Positions 7,190-15,940 of a DNA stretch of 51,499 nt are shown here, piece by piece (the first letter of the stretch is position 1; every line of letters begins with the position of its first letter). Source of the DNA: Sphaerochaetaceae bacterium (lineage in GTDB: Bacteria > Spirochaetota > Spirochaetia > Sphaerochaetales > Sphaerochaetaceae); the NCBI GenBank assembly GCA_024698005.1, contig JAILRW010000037.1, forward strand, positions 1 to 51,499, in the 5' to 3' direction. The translations under genes and the position numbers were made by a program. The notes below the pieces were generated by a model. It was given only the letters and a program-made list of their open reading frames with translations, ran no database searches and was not told the origin of the DNA.

Positions 7190-10100
7190 TCAAGCTTTGT
7201 CGTATCTTCCTGTTGGGAATTCTGCATCAAACTCAGAAAGCTGATTCATCAAACTCTTAGGATTGTCGAACCTCTTCTCTCTTCTCTTGTTGAAGATCAT
7301 ATACAGAGTTGGAGACAAGAGCAGAGTAAGGAATGCACCCGTTACAAGACCACCAACGAAGGTAAGAGCAATAGGTTGCATCATCTCTGCACCACTGCCA
7401 GGGAAGAAGGCCATTGGGACCATACCAAGGATTGTTGTCAGCGTTGTCATCAGAATAGGTCTGAGACGTGTTCTTGCTGCCATAAGACAGGCCTCTCTTA
7501 CCTTGGTCTTCTTTCTAACAAGCTGGTTTATCGAATCGACCATTACAATACCATTGTTTACAACAACACCTATGAGGGCGATGATACCGACAATTGAGAA
7601 GAGCGAAAGTGCTTGATCCATCCACAGATGAATGAACACTACACCAATCAGCAAGAGCGGAATGGTTGCAAAGATGATGAAAGGATCAATCATCGATTCA
7701 AACTGGGCTGCCATTACCGCATATACCAGAACAAGTGCCAGGACGATAATCAGGGCAAGGGTTGGTGCATACTCTGCAAAATCAGACATTTCACCGCTCT
7801 GGGATACTGTTACCCCTTCCGGAACAAACAGGTGTGCATCAAGGGCCTCATCAACTGCGGCCTGTACCTCTGAAGATGTAAGACCTGCTGCTGCAGATGC
7901 AGTTACATGATTTATCCTCTTCTTGTCCTCTCTTGTGATTGATTTAGGAGATGTTCCGATCTCAAATGTTGCAATAGAATCAAGTCTTACATAACCATCA
8001 TTCGCAGGGACCAAAAGAGCACCAAGCGAATTGATATTTGTCATAGAGCTATCATCCATAGTTACCTTCAAACTGTATGTAGTATCAGAAGAGAAGGTAG
8101 TAAGAGAGGTTGCGCTCTTGCCAGAAAGTGCATAGGTCAGTATCTGTGATACGTTGGACAGTGATACACCAAGGTCAGAGGCAAGGTCCTTATCAATGAC
8201 GACACTGATCTTAGGAGCACCATTTGTAAGGTCTGTATTTACATTTGTGGCCTCAGGGACATAAGTCCTTATGATCGATGCAATCTCATTGACTGTCTCA
8301 AGTGTTTCATCGATATCACTTGAAGAAACTGAAATATTGATTGCAGAACCAGAACCTGGTCCACGGCCTGCAGAATAGGTCCAGACAGCATCTGGATTAC
8401 CCTCAAGCAGAGGAGAACAGATACTCTTTATATCATTTACAGAGTACTTCTGATCTGCAATATCAGGCATACAGATTTCAATGGAGCCGGAATTGGATGA
8501 CCCTGCGTTGATCATTATGTATTCATAGGCTTCTTCAGGAAGAACTTCGAGTATTTCTCTGTAGACCTTGAATAGCTCCTCCTGTGTAACATCCTTATGG
8601 GTTCCTGCTGGGAATGTAAGGTTCATTCTTACACTGTCGTCAGTATCCATACGAGGAGTAAGGGACATACCTACTCCAGAGAACTGACCAAGGGAGAAGG
8701 CAAGCAGGAGAACTAACAGAACAATAAGCAGAAGCTTATGGGACAGGAAGTAATCCAGGACCTTAACATACCCTACCTCCAATAGATCTTCAATTTTTGC
8801 AAGAAAATTGTCGATAGCTCTCAGAGGGGCAAATTTGATAGGCTTCTGAACTCTTGTTGAAATACCCATAATTGAACCAGAGAGAGCTGGAACCAAGGTG
8901 AGTGCAACAAACAGAGAGACAACCAGAGAAATACATACTGTATAGATGAGATCCTGGAACATCATACCGATCATCTCAAGTTTACCTTTGTAGATGATGA
9001 GAGGAATGAATACACAGAGAGTCGTCAATGTAGAAGACATGATCGCATTGGTCATGTTGTGACTTCCGAGAATCGCAGAAGCGGCACAGCTTCTACCCTG
9101 TTCTCTGAACTTTACAGTATTCTCAAGGATAACAATAGAAGCATCAACAATCATACCGATACCCAGAATGAGACCGGACATAGACATTGAGTTTACTGTG
9201 ATATCCATGATGGACATACAGGCCAGTGTTACCAGAATCGAAATAGGCATCGAAAGAGCGATGATAAATGTTGTTCTGAAAGAGCGCAGGAAAAGGAAGA
9301 TAATAAGCGCTGCGAGTATTACACCCATGATTGCACTGTTATATACCTCGTTCATTGTTGAGGAGATCATGGAGGTATTATCCCTCTGGACCTTCAGACG
9401 ATAACCTGTTGGAAGTTCACTATTGATATCATCAAGTGAAGCATATACAAGCTTCGCAACATCTGCAGAGTTGGTATCAGAGTCATTGGAGAGTCTGAGT
9501 GTAATAACCTTCTCCCCATCGATATAACTTCTTCTTGAGTTTGTAGACTCCTCTACTACGACTTCACCAACGTCCTCGACCTTTATCTGAACACCATCGA
9601 TTGTTTTAATCGTTGTCTTGCCAATCTCTTCAAGAGTCCTGAATCTTTCATCTATTGTTACCTGATAGTTCATTCCCTCCTGGGTCAAAGTACCACCAGA
9701 GGACTGAATATTTCTTGCAGAGAGAGCAGATGTAACATTTGCGATAGAAAGGCCATAGGATTCAAGTCTGATAGGGTCAACAATGACCTTATATACGCTT
9801 GAGGTACCGCCGTAGACAGTTACCTGAGAAATACCTTCAATTCTCTCAAATAGAGGCTTGGCAGAATCATTTGCTACATTATATGTCTCCTCAGCAGTAC
9901 CAGGACCCGAGATTATAAGGGTCATGAAAGAAGAGCTAGAAGACGTATCAAACTGCATTACAGTTGGTGTATTTGCCCAATCAGGCAAGCTAGATGAAAG
10001 TCTGTTTATGACATTCTGAACATCTGATTGTGCATCATCAAGATCTGTTCCATATTCGAATTCAAGAATTACATTACAGCTAGAGGATGAAGCACGAGAG

Positions 10101-10345
10101 GTCATTGAATTAAGACCTGTAATTGATGTAACTGCATTCTCGATCTTCTTTGCTACCTGAAGCTCTACCTGTTCTGGGTCTACATCCTCATCAATGGATA
10201 CCATGACACCTATGATAGGATATTCGACTGATGGATAAAGCGCTATCGAAAGATTTGAAAGAAAGAGCGTCGCAACTACGATTATCAGGACAAAGACCAT
10301 GGTAATCGTGACTGGACGGCGAACCGATAATTCACTGATTTTCAT
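7190..10345 (-). CDS. RND efflux pump inner-membrane permease (AcrB/MdtB superfamily)
   Basis: A 1051-residue proton-driven exporter, the usual length for the HAE-type RND family. It has an N-terminal membrane span after MKISELSVRRPVTITMVF, a first periplasmic loop, a block of spans at about 330-540, a second large loop and a final block from about 860 to 1020. TM4 reads GMIVDASIVILEN, so the first proton-relay aspartate is kept but the second (VDD in AcrB) is replaced by alanine. The TM10 segment VNNGIVMVDSIN is the form seen in many non-proteobacterial RND pumps. It is the last gene of a TolC-adaptor-pump operon, 11 bases after the adaptor. Substrates are unknown; drugs, bile salts or lipids are all possible. 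Confidence 0.93.
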   Translation of the reverse strand: MKISELSVRRPVTITMVFVLIIVVATLFLSNLSIALYPSVEYPIIGVMVSIDEDVDPEQVELQVAKKIENAVTSITGLNSMTSRASSSSCNVILEFEYGTDLDDAQSDVQNVINRLSSSLPDWANTPTVMQFDTSSSSSFMTLIISGPGTAEETYNVANDSAKPLFERIEGISQVTVYGGTSSVYKVIVDPIRLESYGLSIANVTSALSARNIQSSGGTLTQEGMNYQVTIDERFRTLEEIGKTTIKTIDGVQIKVEDVGEVVVEESTNSRRSYIDGEKVITLRLSNDSDTNSADVAKLVYASLDDINSELPTGYRLKVQRDNTSMISSTMNEVYNSAIMGVILAALIIFLFLRSFRTTFIIALSMPISILVTLACMSIMDITVNSMSMSGLILGIGMIVDASIVILENTVKFREQGRSCAASAILGSHNMTNAIMSSTLTTLCVFIPLIIYKGKLEMIGMMFQDLIYTVCISLVVSLFVALTLVPALSGSIMGISTRVQKPIKFAPLRAIDNFLAKIEDLLEVGYVKVLDYFLSHKLLLIVLLVLLLAFSLGQFSGVGMSLTPRMDTDDSVRMNLTFPAGTHKDVTQEELFKVYREILEVLPEEAYEYIMINAGSSNSGSIEICMPDIADQKYSVNDIKSICSPLLEGNPDAVWTYSAGRGPGSGSAINISVSSSDIDETLETVNEIASIIRTYVPEATNVNTDLTNGAPKISVVIDKDLASDLGVSLSNVSQILTYALSGKSATSLTTFSSDTTYSLKVTMDDSSMTNINSLGALLVPANDGYVRLDSIATFEIGTSPKSITREDKKRINHVTASAAAGLTSSEVQAAVDEALDAHLFVPEGVTVSQSGEMSDFAEYAPTLALIIVLALVLVYAVMAAQFESMIDPFIIFATIPLLLIGVVFIHLWMDQALSLFSIVGIIALIGVVVNNGIVMVDSINQLVRKKTKVREACLMAARTRLRPILMTTLTTILGMVPMAFFPGSGAEMMQPIALTFVGGLVTGAFLTLLLSPTLYMIFNKRREKRFDNPKSLMNQLSEFDAEFPTGRYDKA

Positions 10346-10356
10346 TCTTTGCCACC

Positions 10357-11292
10357 TTACTCAACAACCTTGAGAGCAGAACCCTCAGTTACAGTACCCT
10401 TTACAATAACCCTGTCACCAACATTCAGACCAGAGGTAATTACACTTCTTCCCTTCTCTCTCTTGCCTGTGGTGACGATTCTTCTAACAGCCTTTCCATT
10501 CTCCTCAACATATACGCATGGTTCATTTAGATAGGTGCTGATAGCAGTAGTTGGAATCATAAGAACATCTTCCTCGATGTCTGTTGTCAAATTGAGAGTG
10601 ACATACATACCAGCCTTTAACCTCTCATCCTCTTCAACAGAGAGAGTTACAGTAAAGGTTCTGTTAGAAGAATTAACTGTACTGGAAATTGTCTTTACAG
10701 TTGCATTCATCTCTTCTTCTGGCCATGCTGCAGTTGTAAAGGTTGCCTTCATACCTTCCTCGATTGTTGAAAGGTATCTTTCAGGAAGCTTTGCTGTAAT
10801 TTCAAGTTCGCCTACAGATCCAACCTTTGCAATTGATGTAGAGGTAGTGATAGTCTGGCCAACATAGACATCCAACTCTTCAATTACACCAGAAAGAGAA
10901 CTGATGACTGGCTGTGCCTTGTACTCAGCACCAGCAACAGAAGGATCTACATATGCTATGACATCACCCTTTTCAACGCTCTGGTTCTTCTCAACGAACA
11001 GCTTTGTTACCTTGCCACCTACATCTGATGTGAGGCCATAGTTATCGAGGGTATTGGTAATCTCAGCTCCAATTGTAGTAATCTGGGTAAAAGTCTCCTT
11101 TTCCATGGTCTGGACCATGACTGAGATTTCACTTGCCTTCACATTACCACCCTGTCTCATATTCATTTTCTTATTTGGCTCACTATTTCCCAAAAGATTG
11201 CGGCCAACCAGGAAGGCTAGAACAAGAATTACTAAAACAAGGATTAATGTGACAATTTTGTCAAAGGATAGTTTTTTATTTTCATTGGACAT
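10357..11292 (-). CDS. RND periplasmic adaptor (membrane fusion protein)
   Basis: A 311-residue adaptor that bridges the inner-membrane pump and the outer-membrane channel. One uncleaved N-terminal span (about residues 10-31, VTLILVLVILVLAFLVG) anchors it. The lipoyl-like half-motif follows, with TSDVGGKVTKLFVEKNQSVEKGDVIAYVD and the matching SSLSGVIEELDVYVGQTI, then a beta-barrel domain and a membrane-proximal end with GLNVGDRVIVKGT. The alpha-hairpin between the two lipoyl halves is very short (about VDPSVAGAEYKAQPV), as in adaptors that lack a long coiled coil. It lies 17 bases after the TolC gene and 11 before the pump. Confidence 0.93.
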   Translation of the reverse strand: MSNENKKLSFDKIVTLILVLVILVLAFLVGRNLLGNSEPNKKMNMRQGGNVKASEISVMVQTMEKETFTQITTIGAEITNTLDNYGLTSDVGGKVTKLFVEKNQSVEKGDVIAYVDPSVAGAEYKAQPVISSLSGVIEELDVYVGQTITTSTSIAKVGSVGELEITAKLPERYLSTIEEGMKATFTTAAWPEEEMNATVKTISSTVNSSNRTFTVTLSVEEDERLKAGMYVTLNLTTDIEEDVLMIPTTAISTYLNEPCVYVEENGKAVRRIVTTGKREKGRSVITSGLNVGDRVIVKGTVTEGSALKVVE

Positions 11293-11309
11293 GGATTTCT
11301 TCTCCTCGA

Positions 11310-12614
11310 TTACTTCAAAAGTATTTCAGCTTCTACACCAAGCGTTGTTGCAAGGCTTGAAAGAGCTGTTATGTAGGTAAGTCTCTGATCTAGAAGTGCA
11401 ATTTCCGCTTCAAAGCGATCGCTCTTTACATCAGTCAGATCTTTATATGTTGACTTGCCCCCTTCATAAGCAGCCTCAGTAAGAGCGAGTTTTTTATTGG
11501 CAACATCAAGATACTTTTCGTACTTTGTTATGTTATCGAAAGCAGTCACAACACTTCTGTAAGACTTTTCAACACTCTCATTCAAGCTATCGAGAGTTTT
11601 TTCAGCACTGATCTCAGCTTTGGTAACATTACTATTGGCATTTTGCAGATTTGCCTTTGCTGTTGAATGAGGTAAGAGATGATCCAGAGGAAGAGAAACT
11701 CCGACACTCACATTTGCATTGTCATAGTAACTATCACTCCAGCTGTCGCTACTTGCTTTTGCTGTTTTGTAAGGGCCAGTAACTGCATTACCAATCTTAT
11801 AGCTTGCGCTTACAGTGACCTTTGGATATACAGTAGAAGCCTTCAGATTCTTCTCTTTATCTTCAGCCTGAGAAACAGAGATAAGAGCACCCTGGTATGA
11901 GAGAGATGATGTTATCAATCCCTTTATCTCATCAATGCTCTTAAGTTCTCTTTCTTCAGGAAGAGTCCTTTCAACTTCAAAGTCATGTTCACCTATGAGA
12001 TATCCAAGGGTAGTTCTGGCATTTTTTTCGGTAGTCAAAGCATAATCATATGAAAGATTTGCATCATACAGAGCAAGCTCAGCCTGTGCCAGTTCAAGAG
12101 ATGATGCCTTACCTCCTTCATACCTCTTTTCGACTTCCTCATAACTTCTCTTGTTATCAGAAAGGTTGCTTTCTGCCCTTTCTACAGCCAAGATAACGCT
12201 AACAAGATTGTAGTAGGCGGTCCTTACAGAGTTCTCAATAGATACAACAGTCTGTTCATAACTATTGTAGGCACTCTGCTTTGTAAGCTTATTAGTGTAA
12301 TGTGTCAGGAAATCTGTATTAGATATGCTCATACTAACAGTAGCGCCAATTGTTGGACTTATACCTGTTGTATATGTTGAGTCGATAATCGAGGCATCTT
12401 TCAAAGTTGCAGTGGAACTGACACTTAACGATGGAAGGTACGAAATAGTCGATGCACTTCTTATACTGTTCTCAAGATTGATACGCTCAACTTGCAATTG
12501 TTTATTGTTCTTTCTTGCAAGTTCTATTGCCTCTTCAACAGAAATAGTCGAGGCAAATAGCGTTGCTGAGATAAAGATCATAAGAAGAAATGCAATGGTG
12601 CTCTTTCTTTTCAC
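11310..12614 (-). CDS. TolC-family outer-membrane efflux channel
   Basis: A 434-residue outer-membrane factor. Residues 1-21 are a signal peptide ending LFAS. The mature protein contains the two OEP repeats, each with long amphipathic helices (ISVEEAIELARKNNKQLQVERINLE, then YNLVSVILAVERAESNL; second repeat from about residue 235). It would trimerise as the tunnel that exports substrates of the adjacent RND pump. The start codon is GTG with AAGGAG 7 bases upstream. It is the first gene of the operon. A TATAAT box and a palindromic operator lie just upstream. Confidence 0.92.
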   Translation of the reverse strand: MKRKSTIAFLLMIFISATLFASTISVEEAIELARKNNKQLQVERINLENSIRSASTISYLPSLSVSSTATLKDASIIDSTYTTGISPTIGATVSMSISNTDFLTHYTNKLTKQSAYNSYEQTVVSIENSVRTAYYNLVSVILAVERAESNLSDNKRSYEEVEKRYEGGKASSLELAQAELALYDANLSYDYALTTEKNARTTLGYLIGEHDFEVERTLPEERELKSIDEIKGLITSSLSYQGALISVSQAEDKEKNLKASTVYPKVTVSASYKIGNAVTGPYKTAKASSDSWSDSYYDNANVSVGVSLPLDHLLPHSTAKANLQNANSNVTKAEISAEKTLDSLNESVEKSYRSVVTAFDNITKYEKYLDVANKKLALTEAAYEGGKSTYKDLTDVKSDRFEAEIALLDQRLTYITALSSLATTLGVEAEILLK

Positions 12615-12627
12615 GGTTTTTCTCCTT

Positions 12628-12641
12628 TGACCTAGCGGTCA
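12628..12641. promoter_or_regulatory. Palindromic operator candidate in front of the efflux operon
   Basis: TGACC-TAGC-GGTCA is a perfect inverted repeat lying 13 bases upstream of the tolC start codon. It would fall at about +13 to +26 if the TATAAT box at 12661-12666 is used. This is a typical position for a TetR- or MarR-type repressor. No regulator gene is adjacent, so the binding protein is unknown. Confidence 0.45.
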
Positions 12642-12660
12642 TAATTCCCACTCAAAAAAG

Positions 12661-12666
12661 ATTATA
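12661..12666 (-). promoter_or_regulatory. -10 box of the efflux operon promoter
   Basis: A perfect TATAAT is present on the minus strand. The -35 region 17 bases upstream, TCGAAC, is a weak match. The predicted start near 12654 leaves a leader of about 40 bases that contains the palindromic operator. Confidence 0.5.
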
Positions 12667-12729
12667 AGTGAACATAAAACCTTGTTCGATTATTAAATCT
12701 GAAGAATTTGTGTAGATGTAAAAAAAAGA

Positions 12730-12759
12730 GGACTGGACACAAAATTCTGTGCTCAGTCC
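12730..12759 (-). terminator. Intrinsic terminator of alaS
   Basis: GGACTG pairs with CAGTCC and CACA with TGTG around an internal mismatch. The minus-strand stem is followed by TCTTTTTTTT. It lies about 20 bases past the alaS stop. Confidence 0.85.
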
Positions 12760-12781
12760 CCACTCTAATTCTATTATCTTA

Positions 12782-14575
12782 TTACTTTTCGAGAACAGCC
12801 TTGATTCTTCTGACGCCTGCTGAGGAAGATTGCTCCTTGACAATTCTGAAGTGTCCCATTGTGCCTGTATGCTCAACATGTGGACCACCACAGACCTCCA
12901 TGGAGAAGTCACCAATGGAATAGACCTTAACATCTTCACCATACTTTGCATCAAACTGAGCAAAAGCTCCCTTCTCTCTTGCTTCATCAAGTGTCATTGT
13001 CTCGCACTTTACAGGAAGGTCCTTGCTGATTGCATCGTTGACAAGATCCTCGACCTTCTTGAGCTCTTCCTTTGTAACAGGACATGGATGGTTGAAGTCA
13101 AATCTGAGACGCTCTGCTGTGATATTGGAACCAAGCTGCTTTACATAGCCTCCGAGTACAACACAAAGAGCCTTGTGAAGTAGATGAGTTGCTGTGTGAA
13201 GTGCAGTTGTTGCATCACTGTGGTCAGCGAGACCGCCCTTGAACTGCTGCTCAGCGCCAGCTCTAGATACTTCCTGATGCTTCTCAAAAGCTGCCTGGAA
13301 GCCCTTTTCATCAACAGTGAAACCATTCTCTGCAGCAAGATCTCTTGTGATTTCAATTGGGAAACCATAAGTATCATAGAGCTTGAATGCGAGACGACCA
13401 GATATTTCTCTAGAAGAGCCCTTCATAAGGTTAGGAAGCATCTTCTGGAATTCCTTCTCACCCTTTACAAGAGTGTCGCTGAACTTAGCTTCTTCCTTCT
13501 CAAGTTCGTCGTAGATGAAAGCTGTGCGCTCTGCAATTTCAGGATATGGCTTGCCATAGAGGTCAACGACGATCTTTGCAAGCTCAGAAAGGAATGCATT
13601 CTCGATTCCAAGCTTCTTGCCATGTCTGATAGCTCTTCTGATGAGTCTGCGAAGGATGTAACCCTGTCCGACATTGGATGGAGCCATACCCTTCTGGTCA
13701 CCAAGGATGAAGACACTTGTTCTGATATGGTCAGCAATGATTCTGATAGATGTATCAGACTCTTCATTCTCGCCATACTTCTTTCCTGTAAGACCCTCTA
13801 TGCCATGGATAATTGGCTGGAAGACCTCTGTTTCATAGACACTCTTCTTACCCTGGAGAATTGCAACAGTTCTCTCGATACCCATACCAGTATCGATACA
13901 CTTTCTCTCCATCTCTACGAAGTTGCCATTCTCATCCTTTCTGTAGCCCATGAAAACATCATTCCAGATTTCAAAATACTTACCACAGGAACAACCAGGA
14001 CGACAGTCTGGGCCACAAGCTGGGCGACCAGTATCGATGAACATCTCAGAGTCTGGACCACATGGACCTGTTTCACCTGCTGGACCCCACCAGTTGTCCT
14101 CTCTTGGGAGGAAGTAGATTCTCTCATCTGGGATACCGAGGCTTCTCCAAGTGTCTGCTGCTATATCATCACGAGGAACGTCAGCGTCTCCTGCAAATAC
14201 AGTAACACTGAGCTTGTTTGGATCAAGGCCAAGAACCTGAGTCAGGAATTCATAGCTATAGTTGATTGCTTCCTTCTTGAAATAAGCGCCAAGTGACCAG
14301 TTACCAAGCATTTCAAAACATGTGAGATGATGAGGATCACCAACAGCGTCGATATCACCAGTTCTGATACACTTCTGGTAATCGGTAAGCATCTTACCAG
14401 CTGGATGTTCAGCACCAAGGATGTAAGGTACAAGTGGGTGCATACCAGCGGTAGTAAAGAGAACAGTTGGGTCATTCTCTGGAATCAGAGAAGCTCCAGA
14501 AATCTGTCTATGTCCTTTGGACACGAAGAAATCAATATAATTTTTTCTTAGTTCATTTGCAGTTAAGGCTTTCAT
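12782..14575 (-). CDS. alaS: Alanyl-tRNA synthetase, short spirochaete form
   Basis: A 597-residue class II synthetase that charges tRNA-Ala. The catalytic core opens with LRKNYIDFFVSKGH and carries PLVPYILG and GNWSLGAYFK. Residues 187-197 add a C-x3-C-x3-C-x-C cluster, likely zinc. The editing domain is present with HTATH at 460-464 and CGGPH at 561-565, which together supply the metal-binding His/Cys set that clears mischarged Ser and Gly. The protein stops about 30 residues after CGGPH, so the C-Ala dimerisation domain of the roughly 870-residue bacterial enzyme is absent. I recall the same short form from Treponema and Borrelia. The Shine-Dalgarno sequence (AAGGA) is unusually far from the ATG. 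Confidence 0.97.
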   Translation of the reverse strand: MKALTANELRKNYIDFFVSKGHRQISGASLIPENDPTVLFTTAGMHPLVPYILGAEHPAGKMLTDYQKCIRTGDIDAVGDPHHLTCFEMLGNWSLGAYFKKEAINYSYEFLTQVLGLDPNKLSVTVFAGDADVPRDDIAADTWRSLGIPDERIYFLPREDNWWGPAGETGPCGPDSEMFIDTGRPACGPDCRPGCSCGKYFEIWNDVFMGYRKDENGNFVEMERKCIDTGMGIERTVAILQGKKSVYETEVFQPIIHGIEGLTGKKYGENEESDTSIRIIADHIRTSVFILGDQKGMAPSNVGQGYILRRLIRRAIRHGKKLGIENAFLSELAKIVVDLYGKPYPEIAERTAFIYDELEKEEAKFSDTLVKGEKEFQKMLPNLMKGSSREISGRLAFKLYDTYGFPIEITRDLAAENGFTVDEKGFQAAFEKHQEVSRAGAEQQFKGGLADHSDATTALHTATHLLHKALCVVLGGYVKQLGSNITAERLRFDFNHPCPVTKEELKKVEDLVNDAISKDLPVKCETMTLDEAREKGAFAQFDAKYGEDVKVYSIGDFSMEVCGGPHVEHTGTMGHFRIVKEQSSSAGVRRIKAVLEK

Positions 14576-14623
14576 AAGTTGAGAGTATATTCCTTTTGAT
14601 TATTTTGTTAAAGATAAATAAGA

Positions 14624-15562
14624 CTAGAAGAGAGTAAGCTGTTCAGGGTTCTCTGTATTTCTCTTTTCTCTCTTCTTTGGAGGAGCAAGAAGCTTTTTCA
14701 ATTCCCCTTTCTTCCTGATTACAGTAACACCTGGAATCCTTGAATATTTGAATGCATATGTATATGCAGGGTTCTGGACCAATGATTCAAAAACATAAAC
14801 AGGAAGCTGCTTTTCAAGTGCAATATCTGCAAGCATCCACGCAGGTCCCCCATCTCTTTCTTCTGGAATTGCCAGCTTCTGGCTCATCTCGATCATCAAG
14901 CGGTTACGGGGGATTGAAAACCACTTCTCGACAGAAGAAGACGGAGCAAAACCCGTCAACAGCAGAGAGCCAGAGTTCACAATCTCGATCATGATATTCT
15001 TCAAGGCTTCAGGGTTGCACTGATGTAGAGGAGATGCAAGAACTGCTATTACAGGAAGCTTTGCCTTCAGAGCAGATTGCAGCACTGCCTGACATACACC
15101 TTTTTCAATGACACAAAGTAGAACATGTCCTGTTCTAGAACTCTCTTCTACCAATCTGTGACACTCAGAAAGACCGGTTCCTGTTACATTCTTTGCACCA
15201 AATACTGTGAGCCTTGGCTTTGTAAGCAGATCTTTGTTTCCACAGAGATATAGAAAGTGAACAGGATTTTCCCCTCTCTCAGCTCCTTTTGGCCAGAGAG
15301 GATCATCTTCATCTATTATTTCGTAGTTTATACGCTTTTCGTAAGCTTCGAATTTGAGCTCTATTCGGTTATAGATAGCAGTGAATGCTTCCTTAGAAAC
15401 ACCTAAAGAGCTGGTGAGAGAAGGAAGGATTTCACAGCAGGGTCTTTTGACATCTACACACTCTTTCAAACTCTTGAAAACAGTCCAGGAGCTGTCATCC
15501 TTCTTTTTTGTAAGTTCTTTTATTGTCTCGCAGAGAAGAGCTTCTCTATAATTTTTTCTCAT
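14624..15562 (-). CDS. Divergent DprA/Smf-like Rossmann-fold protein
   Basis: A 312-residue protein with the layout of DNA-processing protein A, the RecA loader of natural transformation. It has an N-terminal helical region (1-80), a PVHFLYLCGN lead-in (100-109), a first Rossmann strand RLTVFGAKN (117-125), PVIAVLASPL (170-179) and SIPRNRLMIEM (216-226), the best-kept motif. The SGxAxGID-AH segment that follows the first strand in DprA is replaced by CVIEKGVCQAVLQSAL, and SGSLxTA by GGPAWMLADIAL, so nucleotide or DNA binding may be altered. GAGGGG precedes the ATG. It lies alone between alaS and the iron-sulfur operon. Homology is fairly sure; retained function is not. Confidence 0.7.
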   Translation of the reverse strand: MRKNYREALLCETIKELTKKKDDSSWTVFKSLKECVDVKRPCCEILPSLTSSLGVSKEAFTAIYNRIELKFEAYEKRINYEIIDEDDPLWPKGAERGENPVHFLYLCGNKDLLTKPRLTVFGAKNVTGTGLSECHRLVEESSRTGHVLLCVIEKGVCQAVLQSALKAKLPVIAVLASPLHQCNPEALKNIMIEIVNSGSLLLTGFAPSSSVEKWFSIPRNRLMIEMSQKLAIPEERDGGPAWMLADIALEKQLPVYVFESLVQNPAYTYAFKYSRIPGVTVIRKKGELKKLLAPPKKREKRNTENPEQLTLF

Positions 15563-15607
15563 AGTTTCCCCTCAAGGAAAATTTTAACGTATGTATATAA
15601 ATGAGAA

Positions 15608-15625
15608 AAGGACGTTACCGTCCTT
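15608..15625 (-). terminator. Terminator of the iron-sulfur operon
   Basis: A 7-base-pair stem AAGGACG/CGTCCTT with a TTAC loop is followed on the minus strand by TTCTCATTT. Its first bases overlap the stop codon of the XRE regulator gene. The T-run is broken, so efficiency is uncertain. Confidence 0.6.
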
Positions 15626-15935
15626 AACTCTTAAATTCCACTACCTTGCACTCAAGCAGTATATCGGGATTGATTGCAAGCATATCCATCAGTCGGCAGG
15701 ATGAGCCTGAAGGCTCGTTGGCTCCATTCTCCCAAGCAACTACTGTTGCTAGCGAAACCCCCATGACCTCTGCAAAAAGACCTTGTGATAGCTGTAGAAA
15801 GCGTCTGAGCTTTCTCACTTGTGCTGCAGAATAGCTCTGTGGCTTTTCTATGTTCAGAAGGTTCTTATGCTTTGTTATGTTTCCTTTCTTGGGGTAAAGC
15901 AGATCCTTCACCCCATCCTTGTATATGCTAATCAT
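15624..15935 (-). CDS. XRE-family HTH regulator resembling a HigA-type antitoxin, without a toxin
   Basis: A 103-residue protein. Residues 38-92 form a helix-turn-helix of the kind found in HigA/MqsA-like antitoxins: VRKLRRFLQLSQGLFAEVMG, then VSLATVVAWENGANEPSG and a final LMDML helix. The first 35 residues are basic and otherwise featureless. It lies 5 bases after the NifU stop on the same strand, with only a weak Shine-Dalgarno sequence inside the NifU coding end, so it is probably co-transcribed and translationally coupled to iscS-nifU. No RelE/HigB-like toxin is adjacent on either side. A role as regulator of the operon is an inference from position. Confidence 0.85.
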   Translation of the reverse strand: MISIYKDGVKDLLYPKKGNITKHKNLLNIEKPQSYSAAQVRKLRRFLQLSQGLFAEVMGVSLATVVAWENGANEPSGSSCRLMDMLAINPDILLECKVVEFKS

Positions 15936-15940
15936 TTCTC

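Noticed and set aside
7116-7193. Longer start (TTG at 7193) for the unknown gene
   Set aside because: It would put the complete efflux-operon terminator and T-run inside the coding region, and there is no ribosome binding site.
13184-14296. A 370-codon open frame on the plus strand
   Set aside because: It is antisense to alaS, has no family resemblance and a Cys/Ser-rich composition typical of a shadow frame. alaS is certain.
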